Positions 34,601 through 49,500 of a DNA stretch of 64,000 nucleotides are shown here, piece by piece. The position numbers and the translations under genes were made by a program. The notes beneath the pieces were generated by a model. It made no database searches and was not told where the DNA came from. It worked only from the letters and a program-made list of their open reading frames with translations. This DNA comes from Apostichopus japonicus (lineage: Eukaryota > Echinodermata > Holothuroidea > Aspidochirotida > Stichopodidae). Where the stretch lies: positions 12,332,499-12,396,498 of the forward strand of contig NC_092565.1 in the NCBI RefSeq assembly GCF_037975245.1. Reading direction: 5' to 3'. Each line of letters opens with the position of its first letter. Position 1 is the stretch's first letter.

Positions 34601-37581
34601 CTTGAGAAGAAATACCTGAAATTATCGACCGTCTGACCCGAGTTCACGCTCTGTTTACAACATCGCCTACACATGCGTACATGTGATAATATGGGGATGG
34701 AAATCTGCCAATGATATGAATTTGCTAGACAATTTTCTCCTCCCACCCATCCGGAAAAGATGATGGCCCATGTCCGTTTGGACCCCAATTTAATTTTGAT
34801 TTTTTAACAAACTTTTTATCGTTCCTCAATTTTCCTTCAGCAAATTATGAAAATGAAAACACCTAGGCCTAATGATTCTTTATCCCATACTTCCCTGGTG
34901 CCCTTATATTGTAGCCGGGCCCCAATTCCATAACAACTCCCTGGTTCTACACCCCATACGTCACAGCCTGCATATCATTATATGCAATGGGCATGATAGT
35001 CATTTACTTTTGCCCTGTATTGATTTCTAAGTGTAATGTTGTTTCAGGCTGAGCATGTGAGTGGTCCTGGTTAGCTTGTATATAACCCCATCGAGCCGCT
35101 TGTGATTGGCTGAGGCATTGCATGAGGCAAGAATCGTAATTAGGGGAGAAAGCCTCCCCCCCCCCTCCCACCCCTGTTGGCGCCGTCACCGATTAAGTGT
35201 AACATTAACGGTGTCATCAGTGGCGGCACCATAGTTTAATGGGCCCTGGGTGAGAGTGAAAGCTGGGCCCTTCACCTTTACCGTTTTTCTATGGGCTGTA
35301 TTTGACACAAAGCCAACTTCACTACAATGACGAAATAACCATAGGCCTACTGATATATATCGAGAATGGGGATGTCGCGAGTTTGGGAGAAAGTGATCCT
35401 GCATGCACTTTCAGCCCCATTGCAGCGATTTTCCACAGATTCTTCGCCTTTAGTGAGTTCCTAAATCACAGAATTCGCTCCGAAATTGCCAAATATGCGT
35501 CCTAATCAAAGCCAGGGAATTCACATTTCGAAATATTAAATTACGGGCGCAATTTGAAATACACATAGTTGTCTGTTCTGCGCCGGCCGACAAAATTGCC
35601 TTTCTTTTCATATAACTGTCGTCGTCACCCCAGACTGAGAGCCATGCAGAGATAGATATTTACCGTCATATGTTATGATAGTATACCCCGACGTCCATTT
35701 GCTTCTAGGGGAAGGGCGAGGGTTTCTAACCTGAAAAACTTAACAATTTCTACACAACACGGTATAAAATGTTGGTTAGAACTGTATCATGATAAGAAAT
35801 CCAACATTTGATATAAAAAAGTCACCAGGGATAAGTCGAAATGGCGATTTAAACAGAGAGATCCATATCCGGGTGTCTTGAAGTGCTAACTATATATTCA
35901 AACTTGTTCACCCGGCCCGTTTCATCATCTATTGCTTGCAGCGGGTCATGTTGCTACCTGCTATCTTACTGTAAATTAGTTCTATTATTAATTCTACACG
36001 CAAGGTTGAGCCAATGACATCTTTTAATTTTTTGTTTATTTGGGGATGAAAAAGGTTGTAAGTTGTAACCCCATACCCTGCCCCTTTTCCCTTGATCGGG
36101 GCTTGCCACCACAGTTCTGACATTGTGCTCAGTCTGTCGTCTGAATTGAGAAAGCGCCACCAACTTCAACAGCTGTAAGCCATTGCTCAATTGTGATAAA
36201 TATTCATTAGCCAACGCGCCAATGGAAATAGAGATGAGTCTATCCATCAACCAATCACATCGATGTTACGTTAATAATAACTAGAAGTCAACCATTTGAT
36301 TTGTAAATCTTGTTGTGTTATCAAACCGTAGTGTACGTGTAGGCTACGAATTTCCTTGTTCACATGTACACAAAATCAAGGAAGCCTAGCCCTTGCTTAT
36401 GTTATGCCACAAACATTGAAAGTTGAAAATATTGGTAGGCTTATGTGTCACTGTCACATCTAACAAATAGATGTTTGCCGTTTGATTTGGAAAAAGGAAG
36501 ACTTATGCAGTCGATGCTACATAACTTTTCCAATTTATGTTTTTATTTTTAGTGAAGTCTTAACCGTATTTACGATATGATCGATCAAAATGTGCAGACT
36601 GTAATCCAGCGTTTCGTGAATTTGGCAACGGTAACGAAATTAACACTGTGTTAGGCCTATGTGATTGACTTAGGCTAGGCCTAAGTTAGTCGATCAAATG
36701 TTTAAATATATTTCAACATGTTCTACCTCCAAGCAAGGCTGATCCATTCCTTGCAAAATAATAACTGGAGTGTTAGGCCTAGCCTAGGCCTTACTGTTAC
36801 TATTAATTCAATAAGACAATATTAGCTTTTCACTCAATAGTTTGGCCAAATGTACTGAATACATTACATGACCCAGAAATATTTAGACAGACCTTTCTGA
36901 TCTTCTTTTAAAAAAAAAAGATACACAGGGTCTTCATAATCTCAGATGCTGTACTACCTAAAACATTTGGTTAACAGGAATGATCAGTAAAAATTAAAGT
37001 TTTAACAAATGCATCAATTTAAGACGTTCATCTGTGACTTTTTGTGAGGCTCAGCTATAGAAGACAACTGACAAAGTGGGAAAATATTAATGCTAAATTT
37101 CTGTGATATTATAAACCAAACAACACCTTGTGAATCAACAGAATTTCATCTTTTTCTGTTAATTGTTGAAACAGTTTTTGTAATTCAAAATTAATTGCAA
37201 GTTGCAGAATGAAAAGTGATAAAAATATGTATCAAAATTTTCCATTCATGCTTTCTACTACTACGAATACTAGCTTGGCTTGGATATGAAATTGTATGCT
37301 AGCTAAAGGTGTTTCAATGTGTCTGACAAAGATCATGTACAGTACACAATATTTGGGTTGGTAGTGTACACCTTGCTTCGAATTTTTGCATCCAGGAGAA
37401 AATTTGGTCTTCAGTTTACCTGCTTTTGTCCTTCAGTCCCATGTATAGCCTTCCCTGGCAATTAAAAAGCATTTTTGCCATTTTACCTGCACAAATATCA
37501 CATTTTTTTTATTTAACACAGGTGTAACTCTTATAACTCTTAATCAAAGAAGTTCAACATAGTCCCTTGTTAACCATAAAC
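34601..37581. promoter_or_regulatory. Divergent intergenic/5' UTR region between MAEA and ARHGAP19
   Basis: The two start codons are 2,981 bp apart and point away from each other. No ORF here resembles a protein family. The ARHGAP19 coding exon begins behind a good splice acceptor (TTTAACACAG, ending 37521), so at least one 5' UTR exon of that gene probably lies in this interval. TAGGCCTA-type palindromes are frequent (34866, 35343, 36652, 36677, 36775-36790). No TATA box or CpG island was identified with certainty. Confidence 0.6.
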
Positions 37582-40500
37582 ATGTCATCAGAGAACCTTT
37601 GCAATCCTCTGCTCTACATGGAGATAATGAAGAGGAAATATCCAGAGACCTTTGCTGAGTGGTGTTGCACAGAACTCTCTCATGTATTAGACTTTAGCGG
37701 TGCTGAAAACATAGGTCAAGTCCTCTTGGGTAACGTTGATGTTCGACATGGAAAGATGATAACCAGGAAGTTTTCGCGTAAAAAGAAACATACACCAGGT
37801 AAACCAGAAAGTTGTCATTACAAGAAAAGTAATTGAAATTTTATGTGGGCATTGGTTTTATAAACAGAAACTTTTAAACATCATATTAGTGTTGAGGTGT
37901 TTTTAGCTCCATTAATTTATGTGTGTTGGTTGTTTTTTTTTCATTTCTTTCTTCTTTCTTTCTTCTCATTCTGGTAAAGAGAAAAAGTTTACAAAATGAT
38001 TTGTAGCAAAAGATACTGTTTGAACTTTGAAACACTACCTTTAAAAAACAAATTAAAAAATGCCATGATAGCCTAATGTTGATCTAATCTGAACAACTGT
38101 AAATAAAGCTGGGTGTGTTTTCATCTGTATATCATCTTACATGCAAATACAGTATTTACATGTACAAGAATAATAGCAATAATTTGTGTGTTGTATTAAT
38201 ATCACAAACAGATGTATCTATAAAGTGGAAACAATAAATCTCATATAAACAACATGAAAGAGAGTGGTCAGTAACGAGACACTAATAATTTTTTTAAACC
38301 GTTCTTCAAATTAACACTTTTCAGTACATTTTTCTTTATTTTTCATACACAGATAGCCCTACGGGTATATTTGGTTCTCCATTGAATGATGCAGGATTTT
38401 GTTATGCCAGGCAACTAATTGAACACTTGAAAAAAGGTGAGCATTATTAATTGTCACTGCATAATGCATATGCACTTTGTTAATTCCAGCAATTAATAGC
38501 TAGTTAATTACTACAGATTACGACCTTATTAATTTAATGATCCCATAGTCTGTGTTAGGTTTGTGAATAAATGATAGATTATTAGATGAATTGCCTTGAT
38601 GATGTCACCACCCCTGCTGTTGGCAGGGGGCATTTATAAAATTTGACAGAGGTTGAGAAAGTTCATAATTGTCAACTTTTGTAAATATGATATGCTGTCA
38701 TGGTTTGTTAACCAACTTATGGTGTGAGTAACCAGTAGAATCTACAAGTTTATGAAACATATTCTTGTGTGATCTCATTGCAAGAAAATACAGCTCTGAG
38801 CTCAATTTATCTACATATGTATTGTCAGTTTGTAACATTAGGCTTAATGTTGGGGAAAGATGTGTAGTATTGCTCAAAAATATTGATATTGCTCAAGATC
38901 ACACCCAGCTTAGGCCTACAACAATTTCATAATCATATGTCTACTTTGCATTTAGGATTCGTGCTGAAGTTGTCATTACCAGTACTTAGCTGGTAAAATT
39001 GATTATGTAGTTGTGCACACAGTCACAGAAGGGGTAATTAGTAATAGTATAAATGTGATCTTCCAGAGATGGATTGTGCCAGCCCCCAGCTGAAGTCAAG
39101 CATTCCTGAATTTCCTCTTCCTCAGTCTCTTGGTTACTGTTTGAATTTAGACTTTTCCAGCTTCTACTGTCTATTTTATCATACCTCTTGTTTGAAGTAT
39201 TCGCTTTTCTTGTCTTTGGGTTAAAAAATTACCCCTCCTGAAGGAGCAGCAATCTGATCATTTGTGTGCATAACAAGTCTATAGGTAACTTTTGTTTTAG
39301 TCAAGAACATACTGTAACCATCTGTTGTCATATTGAATGCACTATTTTTGTAATTTTTTTGTAGCTATAAATCATGAAGGACTCTTTAGGATCCCTGGCA
39401 ATTCTGGACGTCAACAAAAACTGAAGAATAGGATAAATTCCAGGGAGGTGATTGACCTGGATAGTGATGAGTTTACTACAAACGACATCGCCTGTGTCCT
39501 GAAGACGTTCCTCGGGGACCTCCCTGAACCGTTACTCACTGACAGGCAATACCACGCACACGTCGAGGCTGCCGGTAATTCATATAAGCAACCATAACAA
39601 ACTATACCACATCTATGTTGTTTTGTTAACATCTCGCACAATCATTGTGATATTAAAAGTGTCAATACAAGCAATTATCAGAGATGAATGTGATTACTGC
39701 ATGTTACAGTCGTCTTGACTCATCATTGCCAGTGATTTGCCTGATTTGAGTGAAGTCATTAACTCGAGTGCATTTATCTCTACATGGGAATATTTGCAAG
39801 ATAGCTCACTTTAGATCAAATTGTGTGATTAACAACTCCCTTTAATATTGACTACTTAACTGAACTCTGGTTTAAACGCTGGTTCTATGGAAAGTAACCA
39901 TCGCTCATGTTAGTGAATCTTATACAACTCTTCAGTAATCAAATTATCAAATCTACATTTTCCGCCCGTAAGCGGTATTTGAATTTAGTTGAACGTACAC
40001 CTGTTCTCTTGACTTATCAGTTGATGGAAAAATTAACCTACAGTGTTGAAGTTTTATGGAAAATGTAGCTGATATTGGATGTTATCATGTACTGATAATT
40101 GTGCGCTACTCCATTGTCAACTATTTCTTACATTCTTACCTTTTCAGGTCTCACTCTTGGATTGGACAATGTACCAAATATGTCTCCTCGTGAACGAACG
40201 AAACTCAAGGTCCTGCGGAAGTCGAATCACATAAAAGCGCTCAAATATCTCTCGTTTCTTCTCCCTCCTCTTAATTTCAAACTGTTTAAGGAGTTACTTG
40301 AATTGCTGAAGAGCATTGCTGATAACGATGAAATGAATAAGATGTCAGCTTTTAACCTGGGTGTCATATTTGCTCCGCATGTTCTCTGGCCAAGATATGT
40401 AAGTTTTTGTTATATAAAAATTAAATAAAAGTTACTTGTTTAAACTTTATTTTTGGGAAAGAGCCAAGAATACAGTATATTGCTAGATTATGATTCAAAC

Positions 40501-43500
40501 CGGTGATCTCTGGCTTACAAACCCAGCACTCTACCAACTGAGCTATCCTTAGTTGGTGGCGATCCCTATATGGCAATTTGTTGTTGGGGGGGGGGGGGGT
40601 CAAAGGCCACATTTTCTTTCATACCATGTATCCTGGGATCATGCCCCAGTTTTTTATTCTATGTTATCCTCCAGAAAGCAGCCGGGAACAGATTCCAAGA
40701 AAATTTCTTTAAAAAAAAAAATTAAACCAAAAGGTTTTTTAGTCAGTTTCTTCATTGCACTTTCCATTGTTTATATTTTCCTATCAGTCTTTGTTTGTTT
40801 CATTTAATCTGAATAATTAATTTCTCTTTCTTACATATGGTAATATTTTGATACTACATCTTATGATGTCATTGCATGTTGCACTTGGGAAATATAGTGT
40901 GTATTGTTGAATTAATTTTCATGCATCTCTCCATTGATAATTGATTTAGTGGAAGTTATTTCTCTTTTCAATTATTTTACAGCTTACCACAGAGGATTTA
41001 AGAGACCAAAGCTTTGTCAAGAAGTTGAATTATGCTGTTGAGTTTATGATCAGTCATTACAATCAACTCTTTATTGTAAGTTCAATGTAACATTTTTTTA
41101 ATAAGTTTTAACCACTATTTTCAATAGAACACACATAAAGGAAAAAATGTTCATGATATTTCATGATAGTTTATCAAAATGGAAATCTTAGCTCCGTTGA
41201 CCGAATGCTGTATAATCGTACATACTAAAACTTGTTTGATAAACCTTCAGAAAAGCGTTCTGTATATATTGAGGGTACTCCATCAAAATCTCGACACAAT
41301 GCAAGCCTAAAAATTCAGGCTATTTACTGACTAACTGCCATTAGATTTCGCAGTTTTTGCTTGTAGAGATTACAAACACTTGCATTTCTTTACCAATAGA
41401 CATTAAGAACATAAATACATAGGCCTAATGTTTTGGGTAATAAGTGTCAGTCAGCAAATTGGCATGATTTCTGATATCTATCATATAGGCCCCTTATAAG
41501 TGCTTAATGTAGGTATTGTACAGTAACTGATGTATGATTTAACTCAAGAGAGTGCTAGTGAGAACAGATCTTAGCCAGTAGAGTTTGTAAGCACTGGCAT
41601 GTTTAATAAGTGGTTAAAATTGTTAACATTTTGGACTTGCAACCTTCACGGCTAAAATTTGCTTTCATCAGTGTGTGTCATGAGATATTTATTTTTGTTT
41701 AGATTCACAAATTAGCTTAGTTAGGCTTTACTTAGTGGTATGAAAAGTTCTGATATGTAGGAAGTAGACAGTTATTGATGTTTAGGCAGTGGTTCATCCA
41801 TGCTTTAGCAATCTATTATACTGCATTTGATTATTGATATGCTAGTGTTAATGGTCGAGTGATATAAAAGGGGGTATCATTAGGTGGCCTCATTAAAAGC
41901 AATGAAACTAACATTGTTGTTCAGACCCTTACTTGTAAAAATTACAGGTACTGCGTGTTCTTTTCATCCTGAAGCTTTCCACAGGTTTCTTCTCTGAAAA
42001 GGTCTTACAAATTTAAGTAAGCTAGAGAAATATGAAATTGTAAGTTACAAACCATTTTGTTTTCCTCATATGAATATATATTATTGATTAGTGATGTAAA
42101 AAATGGCTGCCTTCTAAGCCATTTTACAATGAGGTATATACTATATAAGTTATAGTCAAGAAGAGAATTTTCTCCCCAACAGAGTTTAAAGAAATAGGAT
42201 TTTTGATTTCATGTTACAGGCTCCAAGTTCATTGCTCAATCGATGTGAAACATTTATCAAAATGGGTGGACTTGTTCCAGACGAGTCCCGTGATAACAGG
42301 TCTAATAAGGCACCTTTAAGACCTGCTGTAAGTTTATTTTCTCCTAACCACTTAATTCATCCATGCACTCAGTTTTATTTTTATTTTGGTTATTTTTGTT
42401 TGTTTGAGTTAACATTGAACTATCATAGCACATCAGGGACATTACCCATTCCTAACTTAAAATGTTTGTCTTAGCATTCATTCCTGGATAGTGCCTCTTT
42501 CAGTTTTTTTTGTGGTGCTTGTGTTTAGGTGTTTGTCCCTTTTCAATTCATTTCAAAGTTAACTTCAGTGTTTCGTATAACATTTACAAACTGTTTGACA
42601 ACCTGACTTAGACTGATGTCAAATTTAGTATGATGTTGGAGCAGATCATGATGTATCATGTTTTGTTTTTTTCTGAAGTTTGGAGTGAGAATATGTTGAC
42701 ATAATTACTTTCGGAAAACCATTGTTTGTGTCGATCATGCAAGTTCTATTGATCAGCCAACTTTACATTAAAACTCATGCAATAACTTCAAACCATCAAC
42801 ATTTTACAACATTTCTGTAATCCTGCTTCAATTTCTGTGCCTGTCATTTCCTTCTTGGAAGAAATGCTTTGGGACTGTCGATGGTAAATTTGTCAACGAG
42901 GACCCGTTAGGAAAAAGTATCGAGTTTTGCCAATTTTAAAGCACTTTTTAACTATTGCTGCTTAAGTTTTGGAAAACCGACAGAGTATTGCTCAGAAATG
43001 CTATTGCAAATATACAAAACTAACACATCCTCCAAGAGAGATTTAACAAGTGAAAGTTAATTTAGGGTGTTAGACTTAGTAATGAATTCTTTTTAAAGGT
43101 TAGCCACCCAAACACTTTTTCAAGTTGGAAATAATTCACTTACAATTATGATCATCAGAAAATGTAAAAGAGTAATTCAATGATTCCTTCAGTTGAAAAA
43201 AAGTGGAATTTGTCAACATAATGAGCTGCAGTATTAATAAGAGGAATTTAGGATCTGTCAGTATTAGAACCGGAACAAACAAATGATGCTAATAAAACCT
43301 ACTTTTAAACAAGGATATTTTCAATATTTTTTTTAATAATGCTTTGAACATCACATATATGTCAAATTGCATGTGCAGCATTGCAAGTCCATTTTTATTT
43401 TGCTTAGGATAAGTCTGACAGCTCTAGAGTCAGCTGTCCACAGCAATCAACAGTTCAGGTCAAAGGTCAGAAGGATCATACACAAGCAGCTCTGGCTCAA

Positions 43501-46500
43501 CTTTATTCTAATGTACAAGCAATGCCGGAAGGTCCAAAGAAACGGAGACTAATGAAACAGGTGAACAAAAATGATAGGTGTATCGTAATATTCTGTCTTA
43601 CCGTCGTGTAGATCAACTACGAGGGACATTTTATGTTCGGAGAAGGAAGGCAAAACGAATTCATTTAGGATGACAAAATTCAAGCTTCTCCTTTTCATCA
43701 AACACCCCCAGAAAGATTGGTACAGTATTGTTGACGCTGTGACGTGTAGTCATATAATGACAACGTAATGACAATACATACCAATACTTTCAGTGAGACA
43801 GTTAACCAGCTTTCCAAAACCAACATTTTCCTGTCCAATGGTTGCTTTCACATGTCTAACTTATGAGATGTGCTTTTGTTTAGGATTTTTCCCTTCATAT
43901 TTGCTGCTATTCTGTGAAGTAAACACAGCAATGTCATGTAAACCCCAAAGAGGAGCTCGTTCATTATGCTATGATGCTTTCTGTGCTGCATAATGAATAA
44001 ATCAAAAATATGTTTGATATTGCTGTTCTTTCCTGCTTCGTTAAGAGCTACCTACTGCATTCCTTTTCATCTAAACAAGAATAAAAGGAAATTGTCATTT
44101 AGTGATCATCCCTTTTTCCTCTTTGGCATTATTTCGATAAAGAAACATGATGATGCCTTTTCTAGCCGTATGTCTGTTTGGTTTTTACAGGTAATTAGGT
44201 CACTGTGATAATGTAATGTGATTGATTGCCGTTTTCTTTCTCTACCATTTGTAAGACTTTCATCACTTAGAAAACAGATAACTCTGTCATAACCCTGCAC
44301 TTTAGTTTATATGTTATTAACATTTTAGCTTGTAAGTAAGCTTTTTCATTAACTGATGTGTGTATGTGCAAGGTGAAAGTCATTGATGAGAATAACAAGG
44401 GTTGAAAAAAAGGTAAGCATATGCATATATGAGTGTATACAAAGTTGATGAAGTCAGTAGAGGTGAGAGGTGATCATCTGATACTGTATGTACTAGCTTT
44501 ATACAATGAGTTGGTTGTAAGATACCTTCCAATGGTTCCCACACAGTCTGGAAAATAGAAAAAAAGCGTGGAAAATTTAAGGAAACATAAAGGCTTAAAA
44601 GTCCTTGAATTCAGAATTTTAGTCTGGAAAAGTGAAGAAAAATCCTCATTTGAGCAAGAAAAGACGAATATGCCTGGTGTACTATGCAAAGTTGATGAAG
44701 TCAGCAAAATATCTTTGAATATCATTGACATGTACTTTATGCAATGAGATGGTGTTGATATTCCTCCCAGACACTGACATTGTATGATGTCATTAGCAGA
44801 TATGATACAGTAGTTTGCAATGCTTGCTTTTACTGTAGCATTATTACAGCTGTTGTGGATTGTTATTCTCAAAATGACCTTTGACATCATATCTTTATAA
44901 CATCATTATGTGAGTTCATGATAAGACTAGGATGTTTTTTTGTCCTCTAACTTGCTATTCCACATTTACATAGTTGATGTGTAGCTTCAGCACCCTGACC
45001 TATTCATGATTTATACTTCAATTTGTCCTTTCCTCAAACCCGATGCACACACTGTATAGGTTTTGCACAACGTAAAGTGGAACTGAAGTTTCAGGTTACA
45101 GACACGTCAAATTTAATGTAGAGACTTTGACAAGAGTTCACAAGTCTTATCTACTGTACCAGGCTACCAGCATTATATTAATTGTTTTATTGACGAGGTG
45201 TAAATTACTAAAATTGATCTGGAAGAAGTTTGGCAGTGTGCAATATATTCATCAGTGACGTGGCATATGGCCCACACAATACACAACTAGTTTGCTTTTG
45301 TATAACTTTTAAATTAAAATATATAACAAGGACCAACATATAAATGTCGTGAGGCATGTTAAATGTAACTATTGTGTTATGTGATGGTGATCAAAGCATC
45401 TATAAACCCTAATTAAAGTACACTTTACTTCCATGATTGTTAATGAGGCTTAGTTATAATTATCAGAAAAAAAGATGTGTCGTTTGTAACATATAACTAA
45501 CTTCAGTTCCTCTTTTAATCATAGACTGTTTTACTCTTCAAATTCCATTGAATGTGTAACCTCCCATTTCTTTGATTATGATTGTGAACTTGTGTTGCTG
45601 TGTTTTCATCATATATGTCACTTGACATCAAGACATTAATGTAGAAGTTGCTTAGCAACCACTATCTCTTCACTATGTCACCCTTCCATTGTTCATTTTT
45701 TAGTTTGCTGAGAACAGTTTCTTGCCTGGTACACCTACCAATGTCCAAGATGACCTTGCTAGACAGAGCAACTTACGGCCTCGTAGACAGAGAAGCAAAT
45801 CTGTCGGCGAGTCTATTCTGGTCGGTATTCCCGTCTGCCCTCACTAAAGTTATATCCTGTGCCTTGTATATATACCCCAGCACCAGTATATATCCTACCA
45901 TATATATTACTCAAACAACACTTATTAAGATCTTCATTGAATATTTAAAAGTTATAGAGAGAGTTCATCACAGCTGAGCAAGATGACCAATCTATGTCAT
46001 TTCAAGTTATACTAAACCACAATATAAGCAGATTGTTGGACTTGTATAGCAATTTGTACACTCTGCATGTAGCATTTTGCGATGCGATACGGGATAAATT
46101 ATTATTCCCTGATATGTTAAAATAATTCCCTGATTTGCTTTGAGGTCCGTTTTATAGAATCAAGATCCAACATAAAAGTTTAAACATTCAATCATTGTAA
46201 CTCATTACATCCTAACATGCATGTCTAATACTCAAACAACCATCAACATTGATAAATCTTCAGCATCATCCTATACCCTCTACTAACTTTGCCTTCTTCA
46301 AAACCTCTAATGTGTAATGCTTACATTCTCATCCTCGTTCGATGGATCAAAATCAGTTCATTTACTTGGATACTTAGATTTTTTTTTTTTTTCACGTCAT
46401 TGACAACCTGGCATGACTTTTTCCTTCTACATTTTTCTGAAGGTAGTGTGGTGACTAGATCAAACTTATATCTGCATTAGTTCCAAATTAATATTGTTTT

Positions 46501-49500
46501 TCTTCAGGGAATTATTCAGTTTGGCTAAGCATATAGCAATTTTGAGATTTTTGAATTTGATTAGATTTTCGAATTAGAATAAAATGGGGCAAAGTCTGAA
46601 GGTTATGTGCATGGAAAATGCAATACATCTTTTCATTTGTGTTGCAATTTGGTCATCTTTGTGTACCATTTTGCTATATTAGTTGTTACAGTATGTAACT
46701 GATTGTAGTGTACTTGACTATTATGCTAAATTTGACCTTCAAATATTAATGAGGTCTTCTAGAGTTTTGTAATTGTTCTTTTCTCAGATCAAATTCTTTG
46801 AATAAAATTGTGTACAGAACAAAAAATAGAAATCACCCCGCTTTGAATACCAGGGATATAGATTATTTATCCTCTCCAACCGATCGATGGTAAACAAATC
46901 AATTTTACCTGTTCCTTTGGAAAGCAGTTGTAGAATGATATCAATTACAAATGTTTAAGCAACTGATCTCATAAGGGCTATCATCTGCAAAGCTAAGTCT
47001 TAAGTTATTAAAATCCCATAGTGGGACAAAATCTGAAGTTATTAAAACCTTATAGTGGGACAAATCAGGTCACATTTTAACCTAAGTTAGTCGTAGTCCT
47101 GAAAACCAATAACATGAACACAAATTTAAAGAATGAAACTAACCTAAGGACAGATTTTCATACTTGTATCCTGTATCTTATATATTTATTTATAATCTAA
47201 TAGTTATCAGGGCTTACTCTGATTGTGGTCCTTCATCAGACCACATGAACTTCTTGTTTGAAAGGTGATAGCTTTTAATCTTTGCAACAAGTTGGTTATA
47301 ATGTGTATTGAAAATAATGTACATGTTTCTGTAATTAAACTTGGTTAATTGATTCATATTTATCATTTCAATTTTCTTGTAGAAACAAGTTAGCACTCCA
47401 TTTCATCATAAGAAGAGAAGATTAGCTCCACCTCCCCCTGAAGACAATGGAGTGGTAAGTAACTAATTACACAAACATTGATTCTGGACATATCTGACAG
47501 CAGTTAATGGCCTAATTAGGCCATTTACATTGTTTGTTTTTTTGTGTGGTAAGAGCTTGTCTTGTGTGGATATAGCTATTAAATGATGGTATGATTGTAT
47601 TCTTTATTAGTAATAACCACATGACTGGGATTATTAAATGGTTTATCCTATAGGATTAGGACTGAAGTATCCACAGTGTTTTTCAAAACTTGTCATGTGC
47701 AAGATTAAACAAGACAGCAGGTTGACATTGAGGGTCCTTTTAGGGTCTTTGTGTAAAAGTAAGAGGGCCTTGCGTTTCGATCCTAGCAGGATCTTCTTCA
47801 GAGGCACATTACACTCTCTTACACAGGCTCTTTAGTGGATAAGCAGTTTACTAACAGTTTTGTTTTATTTCCATTTATAGTCTTGTATAAACCTAGATAG
47901 AACTATGTTTGGTTAGATGTTAGGGCTTTAGAAATGACATCCTGAAGTTGACAATCCAGTCTCTTTTAATTCCATAACTATTTATGCCTAGAATAACCAT
48001 TGCTTTGAAAAAGAAGTATCAGAAACAGAATGTCTCTGAGTTTGTGATATTTACTATACACTGTGCTCCAGTCAGTCAAAGGTCATTTCATGATGGGAGA
48101 TGTTAGGTCCCAAGCACCACCACCTACATTTGCGAGATGTATCAACTTTATATTCGACATAGTGAATGTCATAATTTTTACTTCTACCAGGCCAGACAGA
48201 AATTCCAAATGGAGAAGAAGTTATGTCGAGAGCTTGTGATTCAGTTAAGTAGGCCACCGAGACCAAAGAGTAGAAAACCATCAGATCAAGAGAATCGGGT
48301 AAGTCAGTGGACAGTATTTGGGAATTATTATTGTTCTCCCCTTTTCAGTGTCTAAATCCCAAATGTTTATAAACAAAATACAAAGGAGAATTAACTAGAG
48401 ATGATTTTACACCAATTAGCTTAAAACTAAACATACTTTGATAAAGTTGTGAAGGAATCTATTCCCCAAAATAGTCTGCATATTAGTCTGGAGATCTACC
48501 TCAAAGAATGTTAAGCTGGGCATGCGCATCGATTTTGTGTCTAATCGACCGTGATAATGTACTCCAAGTGTGTGTGTAACAGATCAGCTAAACACATTAC
48601 CTGTGGGTCAGAGGATAAACTTGATGATACCTATGTAGAAAGCAGGTTTGATAAAACCTTGCCGAAATGATGGTTTGGGCATTTCCTGCTATTGTCCAGA
48701 TATGAGCATACTTTCCAATGGATGGAGTTATGGAATGACAAGAACTGTTAATTGTTCTCTGTTACTTTATTGTTTTTTACACTTGGATTATATCATACTT
48801 ATATATAAAACTCTTTTTTGTGTGGTGAATTTCCCATGGACCTGGTTTGAATGGTTCGCAAGGGTCTACAAGGCTAGTGAACAAACTATCTATACTAATA
48901 CCTTCCTTTTCGAAAGATTATTATCATGAAGTTACACTTACTGATTTCTCACAGAAAGTTGTTGATTGAAACTATAAAATAAAACCCCAATGAATGTTGT
49001 GTAACTTGAGGCAAATCAAATAGCGTCAACATGTAAAGTAGCTGTTGTGTTCAGTAGTTGGTTTATACTGTATGTTACATTTTTCTTCATTAGTGTAAAT
49101 GGACAAACAATTGCATATTTATCTTTGCATTCATATTTTCAGCCTAGTCCCTACACAGATCAATCTGATATGAAGGGGTGCAGTGTTGTGCTTAACCAGG
49201 TAAACAACATGGAGTGTTCCAGCCCTGCTGTGAATATTATTGCAAGGTAAAGATCATATTTCTCTACTCCTACTGTCTAAGCAGTGTTTCTCTTAGTTCG
49301 TATGGTCCTAGTAGTGTTTGTAACTGTTTGTATGGTCTCTGCTGTGACTGATCTCTGTTTAGTGAATACTGCTGTTCTGTAAGGTAAAGATCATATTTCT
49401 GTACACCTAGGCTACATGTTAATAGTGACACACTGTCTTAGTAGTGTTTCTTACAGGTGATATGGTCTCTGATGTGTTGAGTTTAATAAGTATCTCTCAT

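Larger units (their letters stand above)
41076..47382 (+). other. ARHGAP19 introns 5-8
   Basis: Introns between the exons listed for ARHGAP19: 41076-42219, 42328-43407, 43561-45703 and 45821-47382. Intron 7 contains a diverged direct duplication (44440-44775). Intron 8 contains a fragment of the dispersed repeat (46040-46130). Otherwise they are AT-rich, with no recognised gene on either strand. Confidence 0.7.

Noticed and set aside
40484-40553. Functional tRNA-Thr gene
   Set aside because: The acceptor stem does not pair and the anticodon stem carries a mismatch, so I call it a SINE or pseudogene instead.
44474-44890. 138 aa minus-strand frame in ARHGAP19 intron 7
   Set aside because: It overlaps a diverged direct duplication and has no recognisable domain. 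The Cys/Phe/Ser-rich make-up is typical of AT-rich non-coding DNA.
45821-45977. Extension of ARHGAP19 exon 8 to a downstream stop, or use of the donor four bases further on
   Set aside because: The donor after codon 411 keeps phase 0 with the next exon. The later donor shifts the frame into a TAG within the next exon.
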